Notes: a model not told the origin generated them from the sequence alone. DNA of 64,000 nucleotides from JAPLJU01 sp964547985 (GCA_964547985.1 CAZJPV010000002.1:50467-114466), one strand, 5' to 3'; positions 18,569 through 27,296 are shown, numbered from the stretch's first letter. Numbers and translations: made by a program.

Positions 18569-19306
18569 ATGAGACCCGAGATCCACATAAACACCGACGT
18601 CCTTGCCCGGCAGGCGGCCCGTTATCTGACGGAGCTTTCCCGGGAGGCCATTCGCTCCTCCGGGCGTTTCACTCTGGTCCTCTCGGGGGGATCAACGCCG
18701 AAGGGGCTTTATAAGAAGCTCACCGAGCCCGAGTGCTCCGATAAACTCAATTGGAATTCCATTCACATCTTTTGGGGCGACGAACGGTGTGTACCTCCGG
18801 ATCACCCTGAGAGCAATTACCGTATGGCCCTCGAGTCTTTCATCGATCATGTACCGCTTCCGCCCCGGAACGTGCATCGCATCCAAGGTGAGACGCAACC
18901 GCAGGAAGCCGCGATAGCCTATGAAAAGAAATTGAAGACTTTTTTCTTTCCCGGCCATGTGGAACCCCCGGGGGTCCCCGGGTTCGACCTGATTCTGCTC
19001 GGCATGGGGGATGACGGCCACACGGTCTCCCTTTTTCCGAAGGCGGCAGCGCTGCATGAGCAGAGCAGGTGGGTCGTCGCCCATCACGTTGAAAAACTGA
19101 GAAGCTGGCGGGTAACCCTCACACCACGGGTCATCAACGCGGCCCATGATGTTTTATTCCTTGTATCGGGCCGGGACAAAGCCAGGTGTTTGAAGAAGGT
19201 CCTCCAGGGGCCGTATCGCCCCGACGAACTGCCGGCACAGGTCATACGACCGGCATCCGGCAGGCTTATGTGGATGCTCGACGTCGAGGCCGCACATCTC
19301 CTATAG
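18569..19306 (+). CDS. pgl: 6-Phosphogluconolactonase (DevB type)
   Basis: About 245 residues from ATG 18569; ATG 18557, which overlaps the zwf stop, is an alternative. Motifs: FTLVLSGGSTPKGLYKKL, WGDERCVPPDHPESNYRMA, and LLGMGDDGHTVSLFP, all standard for DevB-type lactonases. It hydrolyses 6-phosphogluconolactone in the cytoplasm. It completes the zwf-pgl-gnd set and is the last sugar-phosphate gene of the run. Confidence 0.93.
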   Translation: MRPEIHINTDVLARQAARYLTELSREAIRSSGRFTLVLSGGSTPKGLYKKLTEPECSDKLNWNSIHIFWGDERCVPPDHPESNYRMALESFIDHVPLPPRNVHRIQGETQPQEAAIAYEKKLKTFFFPGHVEPPGVPGFDLILLGMGDDGHTVSLFPKAAALHEQSRWVVAHHVEKLRSWRVTLTPRVINAAHDVLFLVSGRDKARCLKKVLQGPYRPDELPAQVIRPASGRLMWMLDVEAAHLL

Positions 19307-19333
19307 TCATGCGTCTCATCGCCGGAAATTGAC

Positions 19334-20047
19334 ATGTTACACATGGCGCTCACAATTTTTATCCTGCTTTCCGCCCTCTTCATCACGCCGGTTTACGGTC
19401 AGACCATGGAGATATTTCTGCGTGAAGATTTCAACAGCCTCGAGAACTGGACCCCTTACACCTTCCCGAAAATAAAAGAACACACGACCTATTCCATTCA
19501 TAGGGAAGGAAATAACAACTATCTCAAGGCCGAAAGTTCCGGATCCGCCTCCGGCATGGTCTACAAGGGAAAGTTCGACGTGTACCGCTACCCCAGGGTG
19601 AAATGGAGATGGTGGGTTTCAAATGTTTATCAAAAAGGCGACGCCAGAACAAAATCGGGTGATGACTTTCCCATGCGCGTATACATCGTGTTCGAGTACA
19701 ATCCGAACGAGGCGAGTTTCTATCAGAAGACCAGGTACGAGGCTGCCCGGATCATCTTCGGACAGTACCCGCCTCACAGCGCCATCAATTACATATGGGC
19801 CAGTCGAGAGGACGAGACAGGGATTATGACGAACCCTTACGTTGAAGAAGCAAAAATGATTGCTCTTGAAAAAGGAAGTAAATACATTCGCCAGTGGCGG
19901 GAAGAAGAGGTGAACATCCTCGAGGATTATCGCAAAGCATTCGGGACGGAACCTCCCCATATGGCGAGCATCGTCATCATGAACGACTCGGACAACACGG
20001 GCGAGAAGTCCACATCCTACATGGATTACATCGAAATCTTCAGGTAG
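19334..20047 (+). CDS. DUF3047 secreted protein
   Basis: 237 residues with a cleavable signal (LTIFILLSALFITPVYG, then QTMEIF). The mature part begins with a beta-sandwich-like stretch (REDFNSLENWTPYTFPKI) and has the DUF3047 hallmarks VKWRWWVSNVYQKGD and GDDFPMRVYIVFEY, ending MNDSDNTGEKSTSYMDYIEI. The family is extracytoplasmic and of unknown function. It is 27 bases after pgl and 8 before the TIGR04282-type gene, so it is part of the same transcription unit. Confidence 0.85.
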   Translation: MLHMALTIFILLSALFITPVYGQTMEIFLREDFNSLENWTPYTFPKIKEHTTYSIHREGNNNYLKAESSGSASGMVYKGKFDVYRYPRVKWRWWVSNVYQKGDARTKSGDDFPMRVYIVFEYNPNEASFYQKTRYEAARIIFGQYPPHSAINYIWASREDETGIMTNPYVEEAKMIALEKGSKYIRQWREEEVNILEDYRKAFGTEPPHMASIVIMNDSDNTGEKSTSYMDYIEIFR

Positions 20048-20055
20048 GTGAGCGA

Positions 20056-20736
20056 ATGCGGAAGGAAACCCTCATTTTTTTTATCAAGTCACCCGATCGG
20101 GCGCAGGTTAAAACGAGACTGGCTGAATCCATCGGCGAAGAGAGAGCCCGGATCCTGTACCGCTATTTCGTTGAGGATCTCCTGGACACCCTGACCGGAC
20201 AGGATATCCACCTCCGGCTCTGCGTCGAACCCCATGACGCGAAGGATGACATCTCGAGGTGGCTGGGTAACCGACATGATTTTTTCCCGCAGCGGGGGGC
20301 AGACCTGGGGGAGAAAATGAAGCTGGCCTTCGAGGAGACATTCCAGCAGGGCTATCGAAGCGCCCTGCTCATCGGAAGCGACGCGCCCGACCTGACGGGC
20401 GATATTTTTAAGGAGGGTTTTGTTGCTCTCTCCAGCCACGATGCTGTACTGGGTCCATCCATGGACGGCGGCTATTATCTCATCGGCTTTCGTGATGAGA
20501 CTTTTCGCCCGGAGATTTTTGAAGGGATACCCTGGAGCACGAACGTGGTTTTTCAGCAGACCCTCGAGGCCTTCATCGCGTTCGGTGACGTCGTCCACAT
20601 CCTTCCGGCCTGGAGGGATGTCGACGTGATAGAGGACCTCAAGGCCCTGATGCACCGCCACGGGGAAAGCCCTTTCCGGCAGTCGAGGACGATGCGTTAT
20701 CTTGTGAGTCAAAAAGATTTCATCAGGCGGGATTAG
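20056..20736 (+). CDS. DUF2064 / TIGR04282 (arsenosugar-associated) glycosyltransferase
   Basis: About 226 residues from ATG 20056. GT-A like nucleotidyl/glycosyltransferase fold: FFIKSPDRAQVKTRLAESIG at the N-terminus, LLIGSDAPDLTGDIF and LGPSMDGGYYLIGFRDE as the metal/nucleotide motifs, and WSTNVVFQQTLEAF. These identify the DUF2064 (TIGR04282) group, usually found with TIGR04283 glycosyltransferases. The partner is at 8982-9707 and the pentose phosphate genes lie between. Role in arsenosugar formation is family-level inference only. Confidence 0.82.
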   Translation: MRKETLIFFIKSPDRAQVKTRLAESIGEERARILYRYFVEDLLDTLTGQDIHLRLCVEPHDAKDDISRWLGNRHDFFPQRGADLGEKMKLAFEETFQQGYRSALLIGSDAPDLTGDIFKEGFVALSSHDAVLGPSMDGGYYLIGFRDETFRPEIFEGIPWSTNVVFQQTLEAFIAFGDVVHILPAWRDVDVIEDLKALMHRHGESPFRQSRTMRYLVSQKDFIRRD

Positions 20737-20749
20737 CCGCAGGGAGGTC

Positions 20750-22219
20750 ATGAAGATGGCAAAGTTCGACTTTGATATCGGGATCCTCGGGGGAGGCTCG
20801 GGGGGCCTCACCGTGGCAGCCGGCGCGGCGCAACTGGGCGCCAGAACGATCCTGATCGAAAAGGAACAGGAGCTCGGCGGGGATTGCCTGCACTTCGGAT
20901 GCGTTCCCAGCAAGACCCTCATACGGACGGCCCACGTCTACCACCTCATGAGAAATTCGCGAAGGTACGGCCTCCCGGCGGCGGACGTTCACCCGGTGGA
21001 TTTCCGGGATGTTGTCGGGCGGATCCGGTCGGTGATCGGCACGATTCAGAAGCACGATTCCGCCGAACGTTTTTGCCGCCTGGGCGCGCGGGTGGAATTC
21101 GGCCGCCCGGAGTTTGTCGATGAGCACACCGTGCGCCTGGATGGAGACGCCCATTCGGCCCATTGCTGGGTCATCGCCACGGGCTCTTCACCGGATATCC
21201 CGGCCATAGAAGGTCTTGATAAAACGCCCTATATCACCAACCGTGAGATTTTCTATCTCGACAGATTGCCCGCGTCCCTGATCACCCTCGGCGGGGGACC
21301 CATCGCCATTGAAATGGCCCAGGCCTTCTCCCGTCTGGGGACCCGCGTGACGGTCGTCCAGCGGGGCGACCAGATCCTGAACCGGGAAGACAGGGACATG
21401 GCCGATCAGGTGATGTCCGTCTTGAACACTGAAGGGGTCGACCTCCATTTGAACGCCGAAGCCCTGAGAGTGAGAGACCTCGGTTCAGAGAGGGAGGTTG
21501 ACATCCGCAAGGGTTCAGAAACTTTGAATCTAAGGGCGGAAGTGATTCTCGTCGCGGCAGGCCGGATGGCGAATCTGGACGGTCTCGGGCTCGGGCGGAT
21601 CGGCGTTCAGTTCGACCGGAGGGGGCTGAAGCTGGATGAACGTCTTCGAACAAACATCAAACACATCTTCGGCGCGGGGGACGTGACGGGAAGTTATCTC
21701 TTCACCCATGCGGCGGGATATGAAGGCGGGATCGTATTGAGCAACGCGGTCTTTCGCCTCCCGAGAAAAGCCAATTACACCTTATTCCCCTGGTGCACCT
21801 ACACGGATCCCGAGCTTGCCAGCATCGGCATGAACGAAAGCATGGCCAGGACGGCCGGGATCAAATATACCGTATGGTCGGAGGCCTTCAGGGAAAACGA
21901 CCGGAGTCTTGCCGAAGGGGAGGAGGTCGGGAAGATCAAAATGATCCTCGACGAAAAGGAGCGTCCCCTAGGCGTGCAGATCCTGGGTCCGAAGGCTGGG
22001 GACTTAATCGCCGAGTGGGTGGCCGTTTTGAACGGCGGCGTGAGGCTCGCCACACTCGCCTCCGCCGTTCACCCCTACCCGACCCTCGGGGAAATCAACA
22101 AACGGGTGGCCGGTGATTTCTTCGCCGGTAAGCTCTTCTCCGACACTGTCAGGAAGGGGCTGAAATTTTTCTTCAGCCTCAGGGGAAGAGCCTGCGAGGC
22201 GGCAGAGGAGCGCCCCTGA
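20750..22219 (+). CDS. Pyridine nucleotide-disulfide oxidoreductase, mercuric-reductase/Lpd-like
   Basis: 489 residues. FAD motif ILGGGSGGLTVAAGAAQLGA, redox-active disulfide GGDCLHFGCVPSK, NAD motif LGGGPIAIEMAQAFSRLG, second FAD motif HIFGAGDVTGS, and the C-terminal dimer-interface HPYPTLGE giving the catalytic His-Glu. It lacks the N-terminal heavy-metal-associated domain and the C-terminal vicinal cysteines of true MerA, so mercury reduction is not supported. A GGGAGG ribosome site sits just before ATG 20750. It is the last gene of the long plus-strand run. Confidence 0.85.
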   Translation: MKMAKFDFDIGILGGGSGGLTVAAGAAQLGARTILIEKEQELGGDCLHFGCVPSKTLIRTAHVYHLMRNSRRYGLPAADVHPVDFRDVVGRIRSVIGTIQKHDSAERFCRLGARVEFGRPEFVDEHTVRLDGDAHSAHCWVIATGSSPDIPAIEGLDKTPYITNREIFYLDRLPASLITLGGGPIAIEMAQAFSRLGTRVTVVQRGDQILNREDRDMADQVMSVLNTEGVDLHLNAEALRVRDLGSEREVDIRKGSETLNLRAEVILVAAGRMANLDGLGLGRIGVQFDRRGLKLDERLRTNIKHIFGAGDVTGSYLFTHAAGYEGGIVLSNAVFRLPRKANYTLFPWCTYTDPELASIGMNESMARTAGIKYTVWSEAFRENDRSLAEGEEVGKIKMILDEKERPLGVQILGPKAGDLIAEWVAVLNGGVRLATLASAVHPYPTLGEINKRVAGDFFAGKLFSDTVRKGLKFFFSLRGRACEAAEERP

Positions 22220-22232
22220 CGTCTTCGAAGAA

Positions 22233-22418
22233 TTATGCCTTCTTCTCGGAGGTCTTTTCCTCCTGCGGGGACCAGTATTCGCAATCCCTTGTACAGTCGT
22301 TAATCACGTGCTCCACGAACCTCGCGAAGCGAAAACACTTCCCCGGCCCTTGAGGCGGGCAGGGGCTGTAGTATCCGCAAGCCTCGCAGTTTTTCATCCT
22401 GTTCTTTGCCGTGATCAT
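22233..22418 (-). CDS. Small cysteine-rich protein
   Basis: Up to 61 residues; translation may begin at ATG 22418 or at the internal Met eight codons in (MKNCEACGYYSPCPPQG). Six Cys occur in the pattern C-x2-C-x5-C-x7-C plus CTRDC, suggesting a metal or Fe-S binding site. It ends in a charged tail. I do not recognise a named family. It converges on the flavoprotein gene with a 13-base gap. Confidence 0.55.
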   Translation of the reverse strand: MITAKNRMKNCEACGYYSPCPPQGPGKCFRFARFVEHVINDCTRDCEYWSPQEEKTSEKKA

Positions 22419-22451
22419 CGTGTTTCCTTTCTTTTCGCAAAGCAGGCGCTT

Positions 22452-22691
22452 ATGGACGAAACCCGTGAACTGGAAGACGCCGTCATCCTGAAGGACCTCG
22501 GAACCGGCAAGCTCATCATCGAAAGGGCCAACGGGGAGCAGTGGATCCTCGATGCCAAAAAGAGCTGGTGCCCCTGGTCCTGGCGGTATGAGGGCAAGAA
22601 AGTCTCTCTCCAGTTCGGGCCCTGGTCATCCCGGCTGACCAGCGAGGAAGGCGAGGTTTGCGACTTCTGGACGGAAGAGCAAATCCGCTGA
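22452..22691 (+). CDS. Hypothetical small protein
   Basis: About 79 residues from ATG 22452 (MDETRELEDAVI). The composition is that of a soluble folded protein, rich in Trp (WILDAKKSWCPWSWRYEG) and acidic at the end (WTEEQIR). The longer in-frame extension upstream runs antisense to the Cys-rich gene and was dropped. No family recognised. It converges on the Fe-S protein gene. Confidence 0.45.
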   Translation: MDETRELEDAVILKDLGTGKLIIERANGEQWILDAKKSWCPWSWRYEGKKVSLQFGPWSSRLTSEEGEVCDFWTEEQIR

Positions 22692-22728
22692 CTCTTCTGC
22701 CTCCCCCCGTGTCTCGTCCCCCTGAGCG

Positions 22729-23502
22729 TCAACGCTCGAGACCCGCGGGACAGCAAGTCATGCACTCAAAGCAGTTGTACTGGAACCCGATGAAGGACGC
22801 CTGGTAGAGGTGCATGAACTCGGGGCTCACGAGCAGGGCCTTCTGCTCTTCGGGATTTGCCTTCATGAGCTTCCTGATAAACCCGATCAGCCCGCCGATC
22901 CCGTAGGGCTGGGAGACCCTGAGACATTTCAGGTCCTCCGTCCTCCCCTCCGTGTCCAGCGCCCGTGCGGGGCAGTTCTCCACGCAGAGCATGCAGTTGT
23001 CGCAAAGTTCGTCCTTGACCGGGGGGTCCGACTCCAGGGGTAGTTCCGTCAGGACGGCCGTGAAGACGATCCTTGTGCCGAACTTCGGGTGTATGACCAG
23101 GTTGTGACGTCCAAAGACCCCGAGCCCAGCGGCGACGGCGGCGTGACGCATTGACAGGTCCCCCGCAAGCCCCATGACCGGAAGCCCCATGTCCAGCGGA
23201 TAGGAGGCGAGGACGGGAACCGCATTTACTTTGCAGCGGTTCTCGATCAGTTTCGCCAGGCGGTACGTGCTGCTTTTTGAAAGGTCCATCGTCCCCATGC
23301 GGGACATCATGCTCATGCGCTTGTTCGGACTCTCGAGGGAGCCGTGAACTTCGCGGTAGCCCAGAACGACGATGGATCGGACACCCGGGAGCAACGTCTT
23401 CGGGTCGGGCGATTTTTTTGAGTGATAGTCTTCTATGGCTGCAAAACCGACTACGTCGGCACCTGCCTCCAGTCCCCGCTTCCTGATTTCCGCTTTGTCC
23501 AT
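22729..23502 (-). CDS. 4Fe-4S protein related to epoxyqueuosine reductase (QueG-like)
   Basis: 257 residues. The N-terminal half has the QueG/reductive-dehalogenase-like fold region (GVRSIVVLGY, HAAVAAGLGVFGRHNLVIHPKFG). Two Fe-S clusters are signalled by CDNCMLCVENCP and by CFECMTCCP near the C-terminus. It is shorter than authentic QueG and lacks the C-terminal HEAT-like part, so a queuosine role is not supported despite queF elsewhere in the window. It lies 40 bases after the NMO-like gene and may be cotranscribed with it. Confidence 0.7.
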   Translation of the reverse strand: MDKAEIRKRGLEAGADVVGFAAIEDYHSKKSPDPKTLLPGVRSIVVLGYREVHGSLESPNKRMSMMSRMGTMDLSKSSTYRLAKLIENRCKVNAVPVLASYPLDMGLPVMGLAGDLSMRHAAVAAGLGVFGRHNLVIHPKFGTRIVFTAVLTELPLESDPPVKDELCDNCMLCVENCPARALDTEGRTEDLKCLRVSQPYGIGGLIGFIRKLMKANPEEQKALLVSPEFMHLYQASFIGFQYNCFECMTCCPAGLER

Positions 23503-23542
23503 CCGGTTTTCTCCTTTCGAATATGAAAGATAACCTCACGGG

Positions 23543-24433
23543 TCAGGATACCATCTCCTCGATGATCTGCCGGACCGGTTTTATCTCCTTGATCAGTGCG
23601 CTGACCTGCCCGGCGCTCGCGGGAAAGAGATCGAAGTCCCCCGTTCCCCACGCCTTGGGTAGGTTCTTAAGATCGTATACCCTGGAGAGATCGAGAGAGG
23701 GATCCTGCATCTCTTTGCTGAGCTTCTGCGTCACGATGACCCGTACATTCATTTTCTCCAGGGGCAGAAGGACGATGTCCCCGTCCGTGCTGTCCACAAT
23801 CGCCTGTTTCCATTTTTCATGGGCCGTGCTTTCCGCGGACGCAAGGAACCGGGTCCCGATCTGTGCCCCCTGGGCTCCCAGGGCGAGGACGGCGCGGTAA
23901 CCCCGCGAATCGGCGATGCCTCCCGCCGCGACGACCGGGATTTTCACGTGATCCACGACCAGCGGTATCAACACCATATTAGTCAGTTCCGGGTCTTTCG
24001 AGCGAAGCCCTCCGGATTCCAGCCCCGTGATCACAAGGCCATCCGCCCCTGCATCTTCGGCCCTCTTCGCATGCGTAAGGGTGAGTGCAACGTGAATGCC
24101 TTTCATTCCCATTTCGTGTATCCGCTTGTATATCTCCCTGGGGGAGCCGACGGAAGTTGTGATCGTCTTGACACCTGCAGCGGCCAGGACATCGAGCATC
24201 TCCATGTTGGCCTTGTTCAGAAGCATGAGGTTGGCGCCGAAGGGTTTATCCGTCAGAGCCCTTACATCGTTTACGAGCTTTTTTGCCTTTACGGTATCGC
24301 TGAACCCCAGAGCCAGCATCCCGTAGGCACCGGCTTCACAAATGGCGGCGATAAGTTTTGGGCTGTTCATCTCTCCGATGGGCCCCTGGATAATCGGGTA
24401 ACGGCAACCCAGCATCTTGAGCAGATCAGACAT
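23543..24433 (-). CDS. FMN-dependent oxidoreductase of the nitronate monooxygenase/FabK family
   Basis: 296 residues with a TIM-barrel FMN pattern: YPIIQGPIGEMNSPKLIAAI at the start, DADG-like DAGADGLVITGLESGG in the middle, IPVVAAGGIADSRGYRAVLALGAQGAQIGTRF for phosphate binding. The usual catalytic His of this family (ESGGH or EAGGH) is replaced here by Leu (ESGGLRSKD), so classical nitronate oxidation is doubtful. An operator-like sequence shared with the neighbouring MarR gene lies upstream, suggesting that regulator controls it. Confidence 0.78.
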   Translation of the reverse strand: MSDLLKMLGCRYPIIQGPIGEMNSPKLIAAICEAGAYGMLALGFSDTVKAKKLVNDVRALTDKPFGANLMLLNKANMEMLDVLAAAGVKTITTSVGSPREIYKRIHEMGMKGIHVALTLTHAKRAEDAGADGLVITGLESGGLRSKDPELTNMVLIPLVVDHVKIPVVAAGGIADSRGYRAVLALGAQGAQIGTRFLASAESTAHEKWKQAIVDSTDGDIVLLPLEKMNVRVIVTQKLSKEMQDPSLDLSRVYDLKNLPKAWGTGDFDLFPASAGQVSALIKEIKPVRQIIEEMVS

Positions 24434-24497
24434 AGGACATCTCCTTCGCTGATTTATGAATCATAGGGTTTATCCAGACTACATTGATACAAATAAT

Positions 24498-24508
24498 TTG
24501 CATACGAG
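24498..24508. promoter_or_regulatory. Operator-like site upstream of the NMO-like gene
   Basis: TTGCATACGAG here matches, in 10 of 11 positions, the minus-strand TTGCATACAAG found at 24977-24987 in front of the MarR gene. GCATA and TATGC arms also form a loose dyad at this site. It lies about 65-75 bases before the start codon of the NMO-like gene. Confidence 0.45.
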
Positions 24509-24530
24509 CAATATGCTCAAAAAAATTTGT

Positions 24531-24950
24531 TTACACTGCCCTCTTTCTGATTTTTGTGAGTGTGTTCCTCAATGTTGTCTCCTCTTCACCGCTCAACCCC
24601 CTGACAAACTCGGTATTGGCGTCTTCTATTAATTTAACCAACTGCAAACCGGTTTCTCGTCCTTTTACCGTCAGGTGTACCAGAATTGCCCTCCGATCAT
24701 CTGGGTGCGGTAGACGTTCGACGAGACCGGCTGATTCAAGCCGATCCAGTATGCCAGTTAATGTGGCGCTGTCCAAGTCTGTCCTGACCCCCAGTTCGGC
24801 CGATGTGATTTCGTCCCGGTCATGGAGAAAGCGCATCACCATGGCCTGAACAGCGGTCAGATTCAAGCAAGCCACCTTCTGGCTCACGAACCTTGCACCT
24901 CTCTGGCTGGCCTTTGAGAGTTGAAAAAATATGCAATCCTCAGCTTTCAT
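24531..24950 (-). CDS. MarR-family transcriptional regulator
   Basis: About 139 residues from ATG 24950. An upstream ATG at 24968 overlaps a TATGAT -10-like sequence and is less likely. Winged helix-turn-helix: MRFLHDRDEITSAELG, recognition helix around DLDSATLTGILDRLES, then the wing VERLPHPDDRRAILVHLT with the DDRR motif typical of MarR. Long helices on either side would make the dimer interface. It usually represses its own promoter and a neighbouring gene, releasing on binding a small aromatic ligand. The paired sites at 24498 and 24977 fit that. Confidence 0.88.
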   Translation of the reverse strand: MKAEDCIFFQLSKASQRGARFVSQKVACLNLTAVQAMVMRFLHDRDEITSAELGVRTDLDSATLTGILDRLESAGLVERLPHPDDRRAILVHLTVKGRETGLQLVKLIEDANTEFVRGLSGEEETTLRNTLTKIRKRAV

Positions 24951-24976
24951 TGCCAATATACCTATCATACAATTTA

Positions 24977-24992
24977 CTTGTATGCAAGCATA
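24977..24992. promoter_or_regulatory. MarR autoregulatory operator candidate
   Basis: TATGCAAGCATA (24981-24992) is a perfect 5+5 dyad with a two-base centre, set next to the predicted -10 of the MarR gene. The overlapping CTTGTATGCAA is the reverse complement of TTGCATACAAG, almost the same as the site before the NMO-like gene. Confidence 0.5.
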
Positions 24993-25076
24993 ATTTGTGA
25001 TCCCTGAGTTATTTTGATATTCTTCAATTGCATAATAGTACAGTTATTTCTTCATGTTACGGAGTCCACAACCTGC

Positions 25077-25976
25077 TTAATTTTTCCCATCACTGCCGCT
25101 ATCGTGAGGACCGTATTCACAGATCGTGTCGAGACAGGTCTCGCATTCGACCTCCAGCGTGGTATGCGTGATGCCGTAACGCTTGGCGAGTATCTCCCTG
25201 GCCGCACAGATCATCCTCTGACTCTCCTCGGTCGAGACGTTGTCGGTGAGGAGGTGCCCGCTCAGGGCCCTCTTGCCCGACCCGATCGTCCAGACGTGGA
25301 TGTCGTGAAAATTTTTGACCCCCGTTATTTCTCCCACATCTTTTCTCAGCTGCGCCATGTCAACGTCGCGGGGGGTGGCCTCCATGAGAACCTCTCCGGA
25401 TTCCGTGATGAGGTCCACGGCGCCGCGAAGGACGATGCCCCCGATCATGATGCCGATTAGCGAATCGACGACATTCCAGCCGGTCAGGGCAATGAGCACA
25501 CCGCCGACAACGACGCCCACAGACGACAGCGTGTCGGCCAGGATGTGGAGGAAGGCACCACGGATATTGAGGTTTTCGTGGGTTTCCGACCGGAGAATCA
25601 GCAGACCGAAGAGATTCCCCGCAAGGCCGACGCCCGCCACGGCAAGGAGGATACCGGTCCGGATTTCCTGCGGGTGAAAGAATCGGTGAACCGCCTCAAA
25701 AAAGATGTACCCGGCAACGGCCAGAAGGAAAAGGCCGTTCACGAGGGCGATGATGATTTCGATTCGGTGATAACCGAAGGTCCTGCGATCCGAGGGAGGT
25801 TTCCGGCCCCAGCGAAGCGCGAGGTAGCTCAAAAAAATCGTCAGGGAGTCGGTGAGCATGTGTCCCGCGTCGCTGATGAGGGCAAGGCTCCTGCTCACGA
25901 TCCCCCCGGCGAACTCCACCACCATGAGGGTCAGTGTAAAGACAAGGACGAGAAGAAGTTTTTGATCGCGCTTCAT
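25077..25976 (-). CDS. Cation diffusion facilitator (CzcD/ZitB-like)
   Basis: 299 residues with six membrane helices and a cytosolic C-terminal domain. The metal site is visible as SDAGHMLTDS in helix 2 and HILADTLSSVG in helix 5 (HxxxD in each). The C-terminus ends with a Cys- and His-containing segment (ECETCLDTICEYGPHD) that could bind metal. The family exports Zn(II) or related ions in exchange for protons. It is the third gene after the MgtE-N/CBS and Nramp-like genes on the same strand (64-base gap), so metal homeostasis is the shared theme. Confidence 0.88.
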   Translation of the reverse strand: MKRDQKLLLVLVFTLTLMVVEFAGGIVSRSLALISDAGHMLTDSLTIFLSYLALRWGRKPPSDRRTFGYHRIEIIIALVNGLFLLAVAGYIFFEAVHRFFHPQEIRTGILLAVAGVGLAGNLFGLLILRSETHENLNIRGAFLHILADTLSSVGVVVGGVLIALTGWNVVDSLIGIMIGGIVLRGAVDLITESGEVLMEATPRDVDMAQLRKDVGEITGVKNFHDIHVWTIGSGKRALSGHLLTDNVSTEESQRMICAAREILAKRYGITHTTLEVECETCLDTICEYGPHDSGSDGKN

Positions 25977-26040
25977 GCTCTGAAGGAAAGCCTTTGCCTG
26001 TTGTGTTTTTTTAATGCCCCCAGACCGTGGAAAAGGCCTC

Positions 26041-27294
26041 TCAGGCGAGAACCTGCCTGATCACATCCACGATCAGGGCAACGCTGAGAAAGATGAGAAT
26101 AACGACGGCGCCCCAGGCGATCCCGTTGGACCATCGACCGTTCACGTAAGAGCCCATGAGCCTCTCCTTGTTGACAAGGAGAAGGATGAAGATCAGGACA
26201 AAGGGGAGCAGGATGCCGTTGACGATCTGGGATACGAGCATGATCATGATAAGAGGGGCGCCCGGGATGAGGATGAAACCGCCGCTCAGGATGATGAGCC
26301 CCGTGTAGAGCCCCATGAACTGGGGCGCCTCCTGGAAGGTCTTGTTGACGCCCGCTTCCCAGCCCATCCCCTCGCAGATCGTGTAGGTCGTGCTCAGGGG
26401 GAGAATGGTGGCAGCGAAGAGGGATGCATTGGTCAACCCGATGGCAAAGAGGATATTGGCAAACCTTCCGGCTAGCGGGGTCAGGGCCTTTGCCGCATCC
26501 TCCGCCGTGTGAATGATTATATTGTTGACATGCAGGGTCGCCCCGCAGGCCACCACGATGAAGAAGGCCACCGTCGAGGCCATCAGGCAGCCGAGTATGA
26601 CGTCCCATCGCACATAGGGGTAGTCTTCTATCCGTACCTGCTTCTCCACAATCGAGGCCTGCTGGTAAAATTGCATCCAGGGAGAAATGGTCGTCCCGAC
26701 CATCCCGATGAGGAGCCCGATGAAAGCGGCGTTCATGTAAAAAGTCGGATAGACCGTGTGACGTGCCACCTCGCCCCAGTCCGGTTTGGCCATGAAACCC
26801 GACAGAATGTACGAAAAATAGATGATGCAGGCGCCGAGGAAAACCTTCTCCACCGTCCGGTAGTTGCCGCGAACGACGAGAAACCATATGACCGCGCAGG
26901 CGATCGGCACGGTGACGTAGCGGCTGACCCCGAAGATTTCCAGGCTCGCCGCGAGGCCCGCGAATTCGGCCGCGCAGGTGCCCAGGTTGGTCAGCAGGAG
27001 CGCCGCCATGACGAAGACCGTCGTCTTGACACCGTACTCCTCCCGGATGAGATCCGACAGCCCCTTGCCCGTGACGACCCCGAGGCGGGCCACCATCTCC
27101 TGGACGATGATGAGCAAAAACACCATCGGGACGAACGACCACAGGAGGGCGTAGCCGTAGTGCGATCCGGCCACGGAATAGGTCGTGATGCCGGCGGCAT
27201 CATTGTCCACGTTGGCCGTGATGAAACCGGGTCCCATGATGCTCAGGAAAAAAAGCAATTTTTTCCCGTCGATTTTTTTGATCAGGCCGAGCAT
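26041..27294 (-). CDS. Nramp-family divalent metal transporter with altered metal site
   Basis: 417 residues with about 11 membrane helices. In helix 1 the usual DPGN is replaced: GFITANVDNDAAGITTYS. In helix 6 the MPH motif is replaced by SPW (GTTISPWMQFYQQ), losing the Met that favours transition metals in Mn/Fe Nramps. These changes recall Nramp-related Mg2+ transporters (NRMT). The ATG is two bases after the stop of the upstream MgtE-N/CBS gene, so the two are translationally coupled and probably form one system. Mg2+ as substrate is inference. Confidence 0.85.
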   Translation of the reverse strand: MLGLIKKIDGKKLLFFLSIMGPGFITANVDNDAAGITTYSVAGSHYGYALLWSFVPMVFLLIIVQEMVARLGVVTGKGLSDLIREEYGVKTTVFVMAALLLTNLGTCAAEFAGLAASLEIFGVSRYVTVPIACAVIWFLVVRGNYRTVEKVFLGACIIYFSYILSGFMAKPDWGEVARHTVYPTFYMNAAFIGLLIGMVGTTISPWMQFYQQASIVEKQVRIEDYPYVRWDVILGCLMASTVAFFIVVACGATLHVNNIIIHTAEDAAKALTPLAGRFANILFAIGLTNASLFAATILPLSTTYTICEGMGWEAGVNKTFQEAPQFMGLYTGLIILSGGFILIPGAPLIMIMLVSQIVNGILLPFVLIFILLLVNKERLMGSYVNGRWSNGIAWGAVVILIFLSVALIVDVIRQVLA

Positions 27295-27296
27295 GA

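Noticed and set aside
20750..22219. Calling the flavoprotein mercuric reductase
   Set aside because: No HMA domain and no C-terminal vicinal Cys pair; only the common disulfide reductase core is present.
22729..23502. Calling the Fe-S protein QueG because queF is nearby
   Set aside because: It is about 100 residues short and queF is 28 kb away on a separate unit.
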